From: Calendula officinalis
Taxonomy: Eukaryota > Streptophyta > Magnoliopsida > Asterales > Asteraceae
Reading direction: 5' to 3'
NCBI GenBank assembly: GCA_963853835.1
Contig: OY970821.1
Coordinates: forward strand, 54,332,640-54,396,639
DNA: 64,000 nt
Part shown: one piece after another, positions 52,101 through 62,900 of the stretch
Layout: the number at the start of each line of letters is the position of its first letter
Numbering within the stretch: position 1 is the first letter of the stretch
The notes under the pieces: model-generated
The model's input: only the letters and a program-made list of their open reading frames with translations
Databases searched by the model: none
What the model was told of the DNA's origin: nothing
Translations under genes and position numbers: made by a program

Positions 52101-53772
52101 CTGCCAAGAACAAGTTCGGCCCGAACTCTTCACTGTTCCCGGCCCGAACTTCATTTCGGCCCGAACTTCAACCTCGGCCCGAACTTCAACCTCGGCCCGA
52201 ACTCCGACCTCGGCCCGAACTTCAACCTCGGCCCGAACATCATCCTCGGCCCGAACACCGAACTTCGGCCAGAACTCCACTTCGGCCCGAACATCCCACT
52301 TCGGCCCGAACACCATTTCGGCCCGAACATCCCTCTTCGGCCCGAACTCTTCAATATCCAAGATTGTGTGACAAAAGGTGTTATACTAAAACATTCATAA
52401 CTTTCAGCTCGGGTGTCCGTTTCACGCCCACGAGTAACCAAAATAGCTGGTTCGTTCGTCACAGCCAAGAAGGTTCGGCCCGAACTCTTCACTGTTCTCG
52501 GCCCGAACTTCATTTTCGGCCCGAACTTCAACCTGGGCCCGAACTTCAACCTCGGCCTGAACTCCGACCTCGGCCCGAACTTCAACCTCGGCCCGAACAT
52601 CATCCTCGGCCCGAACATCCAACTTCGGCCCGAACACCACTTCGGCCCGAACATCCCTCTTCGGCCCGAACTCTTCAATATCCAAGATTGTGTGACAAAA
52701 GGTGCTATACTAAAACATTCATAACTTTCAGCTCGGGTGTCCGTTTCACGCCCACGAGTAACCAAAATAGCTGGTTCGTTCGTCACTGCCAAGAACAAGT
52801 TCGGCACGAACTCTTCACTGTTCCCGGCCCGAACTTCATTTTCGGCCAGAACTTCAACCTCGGCCCGAACTTCAACCTCGGCCCGAACTCCGACCTCAGC
52901 CCGAACTCTGACCTCAGCCCGAACTTCAACCTCGGCCCGAACACCGAACTTCGGCCCGAACACCACTTCGGCCCGAACATCCCACTTCGGCCCGAACACC
53001 ACTTCGGCCCGAACATCCCTCTTCGGCCCGAACTCTTCAATATCCAAGATTGTGTGACAAAAGGTGCTATATTAAAATATTCATAACTTTCAGCTCGAGT
53101 GTCCGTTCCACGCCCACGAGTAACCAAAATAGCTGGTTCGTTCGTCACTGCCAAGAACAAGTCCGGTCCCAACTCTTCACTGTTCCCGGCCTGAACTTCA
53201 TTTTCGGCCCGAACTTCAACCTCGGCCCGAACTCCGACCTCGGCCCGAACTCCGACCACGGCCCGAACTCCGACCTCGGCCCGAACATCATCCTCGGCCC
53301 GAACACCGAACTTCGGCCCGAACACCACTTCGGCCCGAACATCCCACTTCGGCCCGAACACCACTTCGGCCCGAACATCCCTCTTCGGCCCGAACTCTTC
53401 AATATCAAAGATTGTGTGACAAAAGGTGCTATACTAAAACATTCATAACTTTCAGCTCGGGTGTCCGTTTCACGCCCACGAGTAACCAAAATAGCTGGTT
53501 CGTTCGTCACTGCCAAGAACAAGTTCGGCCCGAACTCTTCACTGTTCCCGGCCCGAACTTCATTTCGGCCCGAACTTCAACCTCGGCCCGAACTTCAACC
53601 TCGGCCCGAACTCCGACCTCGGCCCGAACTTCAACCTCGGCCAGAACATCATCCTCGGCCCGAACACCGAACTTCGGCCAGAACTCCACTTCGGCCCGAA
53701 CATCCCACTTCGGCCCGAACACCATTTCGGCCCGAACATCCCTCTTCGGCCCGAACTCTTCAATATCCAAGA
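49146..53772 (+). repeat. Tetrameric HOR, 1,409-1,790 bp period
   Basis: Head anchors are at 49,146, 49,489, 49,851, 50,213, 50,575; 50,936, 51,279, 51,641, 52,003; 52,364, 52,688, 53,050, 53,412. The unit is 343 (324 in the third block), 362, 362 and 361 bp. The first block has an extra 362-bp monomer: 49,851-50,212 and 50,213-50,574 are near-identical neighbours. The third monomer of each round has the TATTAAAATATTCAT head with GCTCGAGTG and AAGTCCGG, and a body with TCCGACCA. The head at 52,364 has a shortened AAGAAGGTTCGG. Confidence 0.92.
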
Positions 53773-56700
53773 TTGTGTGACAAAAGGTGTTATACTAAAA
53801 CATTCATAACTTTCAGCTCGGGTGTCCGTTTCACGCCCACGAGTAACCAAAATAGCTGGTTCGTTCGTCACTGCCAAGAACAAGTTCGACCCTAACTCTT
53901 CACTGTTCCCGGCCCGAACTTCATTTTCGGCCCGAACTTCAACCTCGGCCCGAACTCCGACCTCGGCCCTAACTTCAACCTCGGCCCGAACATCATCCTC
54001 GGCCCGAACACCGAACTTCGGCCCGAACACCACTTCGGCCCGAACATCCCACCTCGGCCCGAACACCACTTCGGCCCGAACATCCCTCTTCGGCCCGAAC
54101 TCTTCAATATCCAAGATTGTGTGACAAAAGGTGCTATACTAAAAAATTCATAACTATCAGCTCGGGTGTCCGTTTCACGCCCACGAGTAACCAAAATAGC
54201 TGGTTCGTTCGTCACTACCAAGAACAAGTTCGGCCCGAACTCTTCACTGTTCCCGGGCAGAACTTCATTTTCGGCCCGAACTTCAACCTCGGCCCAAACT
54301 TCAACCTCGGCCCGAACTCCGACCTCGGCCCGAACTTCAACCTCGGCCTGAACATCATCCTCGGCCCGAACACCGAACTTCGGCCCGAACACCACTTCGG
54401 CCCGAACACCACTTCAGCCCGAACATCCCACTTCGGCCCGAACACCACTTCGGCCCGAACATCCCTCTTCGGCCCGAACTCTTCAATATCCAAGATTGTG
54501 TGACAAAATGTGCCATACTAAAACATACATAACTTTCAGCTCGGGTGTCCGTTTCACGCCCACGAGTAACCAAAATAGCTGGTACGGTCGTCACTGCAAA
54601 GAACAAGTTCGGCCCGAACTCTTCACTGTTCCCGGCCTGAACTTCATTTTCGGCCCGAACTTCAACCTCGGCCCGAAATTCAACCTCGGCCCGAACTCCG
54701 ACCTCGGCCCGAACACCCACCTCGGCCCGAACATCATCCTCGGCCCGAACACCTAACTTCGGCCCGAACACCACTTCGGCCCGAACATCCCACTTCGGCC
54801 CGAACACCACTTCGGCCCGAACATCCCTCTTCGGCCCGAACTCTTCAATATCCAAGATTGTGTGACAAAAGGTGCTATACTAAAACATTCATAACTTTCA
54901 GCTCGGGTGTCCGTTTCACGCCCACGAGTAACCAAAATAGATGGTTCGTTCGTCACTGCCAAGAACAAGTTCGGCCCGAACTCTTCACTGTTCGCGGCCC
55001 GAACTTCATTTTCGGCCGAACTTCAACCTCGGCCCGAACTCCGACCTCGGCCCGAACTCCGACCTCGGCCCGAACTTCATCCTCGGCCCGAACACCGAAC
55101 TTCGGCCCGAACACCACTTCGACCCGAACATCCCACTTCGGCCCGAACATCCCACTTCGGCCCGAACACCACTTCGGCCCGAACATCCCTCTTCGGCCCG
55201 AACTCTTCAATATCCAAGATTGTGTGACAAAAGGTGCTATACTAAAACATTTATAACTTTCCGCTCGGGTGTCCGTTTCACGCCCACGAGTAACCAAAAT
55301 AGCTGGTTCGTCTGTCACTACCAAGAACAAGTTCGGCCCGAACTCTTCACTGTTCCCGGCCCGAACTTCATTTTCGGCCCGAACTTCAACCTCGGCCCGA
55401 ACTTCATCCTCGGCCCGAATCCGACCTCGACCCGAACTTCAACCTCGACCCGAACATCATCCTCGGCCCGAACACCGAACTTCGGCCCGAACACCACTTC
55501 GGCCCGAACATCCCACCTCGGCCCGAACACCACTTCGGCCCGAACATCCCTCTTCGGCCCGAACTCTTCAATATCCAAGATTGTGTGACAAAAGGTGCTA
55601 TACTAAAAAATTCATAACTATCAGCTCGGGTGTCCGTTTCACGCCCACGAGTAACCAAAATAGCTGGTTCGTTCGTCACTACCAAGAACAAGTTCGGCCC
55701 GAACTCTTCATTGTTCCCGGGCCGAACTTCATTGTCGGCCCGAACTTCAACCTCGGCCCAAACTTCAACCTCGGCCCGAACTCCGACCTCGGCCCGAACT
55801 TCAACCTCGGCCTGAACATCATCCTCGGCCCGAACACCGAACTTCGGCCCGAACACCACTTCGGCCCGAACACCACTTCAGCCCGAACATCCCACTTCGG
55901 CCCGAACACCACTTCGGCCCGAACATCCCTCTTCGGCCCGAACTCTTCAATATCCAAGATTGTGTGACAAAAGGTGCCATACTAAAACATACATAACTTT
56001 CAGCTCGGGTGTCCGTTTCACGCCCACGAGTAACGAAAATAGCTGGTACGGTCGTCACTGCAAAGAACAAGTTCGGCCCGAACTCTTCACTGTTCCCGGC
56101 CCGAACTTCATTTTCAGCCCGAACTTCAACCTCGGCCCGAAATTCAACCTCGGCCCGAACTCCGACCTCGGCCCCAACACCAACCTCGGCCCGAACATCA
56201 TCCTCGGCCCGAACACCGAACTTCGGCCCGAACACCACTTCGGCCCGAACATCCCACTTCGGCCCGAACACCACTTCGGCCCGAACATCCCTCTTCGGCC
56301 CGAACTCTTCAATATCCAAGATTGTGTGACAAAAGGTGCTATACTAAAACATTCATAACTTTCAGCTCGGGTGTCCGTTTCACGCCCACGAGAAACCAAA
56401 ATAGCTGGTTCGTTCGTCACTGCCAAGAACAAGTTCGGCCCGAACTCTTCACTGTTCCCGGCCCGAACTTCATTTTCGGCTGAACTTCAACCTCGGCCCG
56501 AACTTCAACCCTGGCCCGAACTCCGACCTCGGCCCGAACTTCAACCTCGGCCCGAACATCATCCTCGGCCCGAACACCGAACTTCGGCCCGAACACCACT
56601 TCGGCCCGAACATCCCACATCGGCCCGAACATCCCACTTCGGCCCGAACACCACTTCGGCCCGAACATCCCTCTTCGGCCCGAACTCTTCAATATCCAAG

Positions 56701-57062
56701 ATTGTGTGACAAAAGGTGCTATACTAAAACATTTATAACTTTCAGCTCGGGTGTCCGTTTCACGCCCATGAGTAACCAAAATAGTTGGTTCGTCTGTCAC
56801 TACCAAGAACAAGTTCGGCCCGAACTCTTCACTGTTCCCGGCCCGAACTTCATTTTCGGCCCGAACTTCAACCTCGGCCCGAACTTCAACCTCGGCCCGA
56901 ATTCGACCTCGACCCGAACTTCAACCTCGACCCGAACATCATCCTCGGCCCGAACACCGAACTTCGGCCCGAACACCACTTCGGCCCGAACATCCCACTT
57001 CGGCCCGAACACCACTTCGGCCCGAACATCCCTCTTCTACTCGAACTCTTCAATATCCAAGA
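53773..57062 (+). repeat. Tetrameric HOR, 1,464-1,482 bp period
   Basis: Head anchors are at 53,773, then 54,117, 54,496, 54,858, 55,220, then 55,581, 55,960, 56,322 and 56,702. The four-monomer block from 54,117 recurs from 55,581. Shared marks in each round are AAAATTCATAACTATCAG, then GTGCCATAC with GGTACGGTCG and CACTGCAAAG, then a monomer with TTTTCGGC(C/T)GAAC lacking one or two bases, then CGTCTGTCACTACC with AATCCGACC or AATTCGACC. Confidence 0.9.
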
Positions 57063-59972
57063 TTGTGCGAAAAAAGGTGCTATACTAAAACATTCATAAC
57101 TTTCAGCTCGGGTGTCCGTTTCACGCCCATGAGTAACCAAAATAACTGGTTCGTTCGTCACTGCCAAGAACAAGTTCGGCCCGAACTCTTCACTGTCTCG
57201 GCCCGAACTTCATTTTCGGCCCGAACTTCAACCTGGGCCCGAACTTCAACCTCGGCCTGAACTCCGACCTCGGCCCGAACTTCAACCTCGGCCCGAACAT
57301 CATCCTCGGCCCGAACACTGAACTTCGGCACGAACTCCACTTCGGCCCGAACACCACTTCGGCCCGAACATCCCTCTTCGGCCCGAACTCTTCAATATCC
57401 AAGATTGTGTGACAAAAGGTGCTATACTAAAACATTCATAACTTTCAGCTCGGGTGTCCGTTTCACGCCCACGAGTAACCAAAATAGCTGGTTCGTTCGT
57501 CACTGCAAAGAACATGTTCGGCCCGAACTCTTCACTGTTCCCGGCCTGAACTTCATTTTCGGCCCGAACTTCAACCTCGGCCCGAACTTCAACCTCGGCC
57601 CGAACTCCGACCTCAGCCCGAACTCCGACCTCAGCCCGAACTTCAACCTCGGCCCGAACACCGAACTTCGGCCCGAACACCACTTCGGCCCGAACATCCC
57701 ACTTCGGCCCGAACACCACTTCGGCCCGAACATCCCTCTTCGGCCCGAACTCTTCAATATCCAAGATTGTGTGACAAAAGGTGCTATATTAAAATATTCA
57801 TAACTTTCAGCTCGGGTGTCCGTTTCACGCCCACGAGTAACCAAAATAGCTGGTTCGTTCGTCACTGCCAAGAACAAGTCCGGCCCGAACTCTTCACTGT
57901 TCCCGACCTGAACTTCATTTTCGGCCCGAACTTCAACCTCGGCCCGAACTCCGACCTCGGCCCGAACTCCGACCACGGCCCGAACTCCGACCTCGGCCCG
58001 AACATCATCCTCGGCCCGAACTTCACTGTTCCCGGCCCGAACTTCAACCTCGGCCCGAACACCGACCTCGCCCGAACTTCAACCTCGGCCCGAACATCCT
58101 CCTCGGCCTGAACACCGAACTTCGGCCCGAACACCACTTCGGCCCGAACATCCCACTTCGGCCCGAACACCACTTCGGCCCGAACATCCCTCTTCGGCCC
58201 GAACTCTTCAAAATCCATGATTGTGTGACAAAAGGTGTTATACTAAAACATTCATAACTTTCAGCTCGGGTGTCCGTTTCACGCCCACGAGTAACCAAAA
58301 TAGATGGTTCGTTCGTCACTGCCAAGAACAAGTTCGGCCCGAACACTTCACTGTTCCCGGCCCGAACTTCATTTTCGGGCCGAACTTTAACCTCGGCCCG
58401 AACTTCAACCTCGGCCCGAACATCATCCTCGGCCCGAACACCGAACTTCGGCCCGAACACCACTTCGGCCCGAATATCCCTCTTTGGCCCAAACTCTTCA
58501 ATATCCAAGATTGTGTGACAAAAGGTGCTATACTAAAACATTCATAACTTTCAGCTCGGGTGTCCGTTTCACGCCCACGAGTAACCAAAATAGCTGGTTC
58601 GTTCGTCACTGCCAAGAACAAGTTCGGCCCGAACTCTTCACTGTTCCCGGCCCGAACGTCATTTTCGGCCCGAACTTCAACCTCGGCCCGAACTTCAACC
58701 TCGGCCCGAACTCCGACCTCGGCCCGAACTTCAACCTCGGCCCGAACATCATCCTCGGCCGAACACCGAACTTCAGCCCGAACTCCACTTCGGCCCGAAC
58801 ACCACTTCGGTCTGAACATCCCACTTCGGCCCGAACACCACTTCGGCACGAACATCCCTCTTCGGCCCGAACTCTTCAATATCCAAGATTGTGTGACAAA
58901 AGGTGCTATACTAAAACATTCATAACTTTCAGCTCGGGTGTCCGTTTCACGCCCACGAGTAACCAAAATAGCTGGTTCGTTCGTCACTGCCAAGAACAAG
59001 TTCGTCCCGAACTCTTCACTGTTCCCGGCCCGAACTTCATTTTCGGCCCGAACTTCAACCTCGGCCCGAACTCCGACCTCAGCCCGAACTCTGACCTTGG
59101 CCTGAACATCATCCTCAACCCGAACACCGAACTTCGGCCCGAACACCACTTCGGCCCGAACATCTCACTTCGGCCCGAACACCACTTCCGCCCGAACATC
59201 CCTCTTCGGCCCGAACTCTTCAATATCCAAGATTGTGTGACAAAAGGTGCTATACTAAAACATTCATAACTTTCAGCTCGGGTGTCCGTTTCACGCCCAC
59301 GAGTAACCAAAATAGCTGGTTTGTTCGTCACTGCCAAGAACAAGTTCGGCCCGAATTCTTCACTGTTCGCGGCCCGAACTCCATTTTCGGCCCGAACTTC
59401 AACCTCGGCCCGAACTTCAACCTCGGCCCGAACTCCGACCTCGGCCCGACCTCCGACCTCGGCCCGAACATCATCCTCGGCCCGAACACCGAACTTCAGC
59501 CCGAACACCACTTCGGCCCGAACACCACTTCGGTCCGAACATCCCACTTCGGCCCGAACACCACTTCGGCCCGAACATCCCTCTTCGGCCCGAACTCTTC
59601 AATATCCAAGATTGTGTGACAAAAGGTGCTATACTAAAACATTCATAACTTTCAGCTCGGGTGTCCGTTTCACGCCCACGAGTAACCAAAATAGCTGGTT
59701 CGTTCGTCACTGCCAAGAACAAGTTCGTCCCGAACACTTCACTGTTCCCGGCCCGAACTTCAACCTCGGCCCGAACTTCAACCTCGGCCCGAACTCCGAC
59801 CTCGGCCCGAACTTCAACCTCGGCCTGAACATCATCCTCGGCCCGAACACCGAACTTCGGCCCGAACACCACTTCGGCCCGAACACCACTTCGGCCCGAA
59901 CATCTCACTTCGGCCCGAACACCACTTCGGCCCGAACTTCCCTCTTCGGCCCGAACTCTTCAATATCCAAGA
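57063..59972 (+). repeat. Array segment: mixed monomers related to the 1.4-kb HOR
   Basis: Head anchors are at 57,063, 57,405, 57,767, 58,221, 58,511, 58,889, 59,233 and 59,612. The first three resemble the monomers at 49,146, 49,489 and 49,851 (including the TATTAAAATATTCAT head at 57,767), so they look like a displaced part of the tetrameric HOR. The later ones are canonical with length changes (290-379 bp). Confidence 0.85.
58012..58220 (+). repeat. Restarted body inside a 454-bp monomer
   Basis: In the monomer at 57,767 the body reaches the ATCATCCT unit and then restarts at 58,012 with a unit ending TTCACTGTTCC, which otherwise occurs only next to the head. It goes on through TTCAACCT, ACCGACCT (with CTCGCCCG missing one G) and ATCCTCCT units to a normal end. 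This marks an out-of-register exchange between bodies. Confidence 0.85.
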
Positions 59973-62900
59973 TTGTGTGACAAAAGGTGCTATACTAAAA
60001 CATTCATAACTTTCAGCTCGGGTGTCCGTTTCACGCCCACGAGTAACCAAAATAGCTGGTTCGTTCGTCACTGCCAAGAACAAGTTCGGCCCGAACTCTT
60101 CACTGTTCCCGGCCCGAACTTCATTTTCGGCCCGAACTTCAACCTCGGCCCGAACTTCAACCTCAGCCCGAACTACGACCTCGGCCCGAACTTCACCTCG
60201 GCCCGAACATCATCCTCGGCCCGAACACCGAACTTCGGCCCGAACACCACTTCGGCCCGAACATCCCACTTCGGCCCGAACACCACTTCGGCCCGAACAT
60301 CCCTCTTTGGCCCGAACTCTTTAATATCCAAGATTGTGTGACAAAAGGTGCTATACTAAAACATTCATAACTTTCAGCTCGGGTGTCCGTTTCACGCCCA
60401 CGAGTAACCAAAATAGCTGGTTCGTTCGTCACTGCCAAGAACAAGTTCGGCCCGAAGTCTTCACTGTTCCCGCCCCGAACTTCATTTTCGGCCCGAACAT
60501 CAACCTCGGCCCGAACTTCAACCTCGGCACGAACTCCGACCTCGGCCCGAACTTCAACCTCGGCCCGAACATCATCCTCGGCCCGAACACCGAACTTCTG
60601 CTCGAACACCACTTCGGCCCAAACATCCTTCTTCGGCCCGAACTCTTCAATATCCAAGATTGTGTGACAAAAGGTGCTATACTAAAACATTTATAACTTT
60701 CAGCTCAGGTGTCCGTTTCACGCCCACGAGTAACCAAAATAGCTGGTTCGTTCGTCACTGGCAAGAACAAGTTCGGCCCGAACTCTTCACTGTTCCCGGC
60801 CCGAACTTCATTTTCGGCCCGAACTTCAACCTCGGCCCGAACTTCAACCTCGGCCCGAACTCCGACCTCGGCCCGAACTTCAACCTCGACCCGAACATCA
60901 TCCTCGGCCCGAACACCGAACTTCGGCCCGAACACCACTTCGGCCCGAACATCCCACTTCGGCCCGAACACCACTTCGTCCCGAACATCCCTCTTTGGCC
61001 CGAACTCTTTAATATCCAAGATTGTGTGACAAAAGGTGCTATACTAAAACATTCATAACTTTCAGCTCGGGTGTCCGTTTCACGCCCACGAGTAACCAAA
61101 ATAGCTGGTTCGTTCGTCACTGCCAAGAACAAGTTCGGCCCGAAGTCTTCACTGTTCCCGCCCCGAACTTCATTTTCGGCCCGAACATCAACCTCGGCCC
61201 GAACTTCAACCTCGGCACGAACTCCGACCTCGGCCTGAACTTCAACCTCGGCCCGAACATCATCCTCGGCCCGAACACCGAACTTCTGCCCGAACACCAC
61301 TTCGGCCCGAACATCCCTCTTCGGCCCGAACTCTTCAATATCCAAGATTGTGTGACAAAAGGTGCTATACTAAAACATTTATAACTTTCAGCTCAGGTGT
61401 CCGTTTCACGCCCACGAGTAACCAAAATAGCTGGTTCGTTCGTCACTGGCAAGAACAAGTTCGGCCCGAACTCTTCACTGTTCCCGGCCCGAACTTCATT
61501 TTTGGCCCGAACTTCAACCTCGGCCCGAACTTCAACCTCGGCCCGAACTCCGACCTCGGCCCGAACTTCAACCTCGGCCCGAACATCATCCTCGGCCCGA
61601 ACACCGAACTTCGGCCCGAACACCACTTCGGCCCGAACATCCCACTTCGGCCCGAACACCACTTCGGCCCGAACATCCCTCTTCGACCGAACTCTTCAAT
61701 ATCCAAGATTGTGTGACAAAAGGTGCTATACTAAAACATTCATAACTTTCAGCTCGGGTGTCCGTTTCACGCCCACGAGTAACCAAAATAGCTGGTTCGT
61801 TTGTCACTGCCAAGAACAAGTTCAGCCCGAATTCTTCACTATTCCCGCCCCGAACTTCATTTTCGGCCCGAACTTCAACCTCGGCCCGAACTTCAACCTC
61901 GGCACGAACTCCGACCTCGGCCCGAACTTCAACCTCGGCCCGAACATCATCCTCGGCCCGAACACCGAACTTCTGCCCGAACACCACTTCGGCCCGAACA
62001 TCCCTCTTCGGCCCGAACTCTTCAATATCCAAGATTGTGTGACAAAAGGTGCTATACTAAAACATTCATAACTTTCAGCTCAGGTGTCCGTTTCACGCCC
62101 ACGAGTAACCAAAATAGCTGGTTCGTTCGTCACTGGCAAGAACAAGTTCGGCCCGAACTCTTCACTGTTCCCGGCCCGAACTTCATTTTCTGCCCGAACT
62201 TCAACCTCGGCCCGAACTTCAACCTCGGCCCGAACTGCGACCTCGGCCCGAACTTCAACCTCGGCCCGAACATCATCCTCGGCCCGAACACCGAACTTCG
62301 GCCCGAACATCCCACTTCGGCCCGAACACCACTTCGGCCCGAACATCCCTCTTCGACCCGAACTCTTCAATATCCAAGATTGTGTGACAAAAGGTGCTAT
62401 ACTAAAAACATTCATAACTTTCAGCTCGGGTGTCCGTTTCACGCCCACGAGTAACCAAAATAGCTGGTTCGTTTGTCACTGCCAAGAACAAGTTCGGCCC
62501 GAACTCTTCACTGTTCCCGGCCCGAACTTCATTTTCGGCCCGAACTTCAACCTCGGCCCGAACTTCAACCTCAGCCCGAACTCCGACCTCGGCCCGAACT
62601 TCACCTCGGCCCGAACATCATCCTCGGCCCGAACACCGAACTTCGGCCCGAACACCACTTCGGCCCGAACATCCCACTTCGGCCCGAACACCACTTCGGC
62701 CCGAACATCCCTCTTTGGCCCGAACTCTTTAATATCCAAGATTGTGTGACAAAAGGTGCTATACTAAAACATTCATAACTTTCAGCTCGGGTGTCCGTTT
62801 CACGCCCACGAGTAACCAAAATAGCTGGTTCGTTCGTCACTGCCAAGAACAAGTTCGGCCCGAAGTCTTCACTGTTCCCGCCCCGAACTTCATTTTCGGC

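Noticed and set aside
52151..53047. Long minus-strand open frame (298 codons)
   Set aside because: Same explanation: low stop density of the complement of the body units; no conserved start and no domain.
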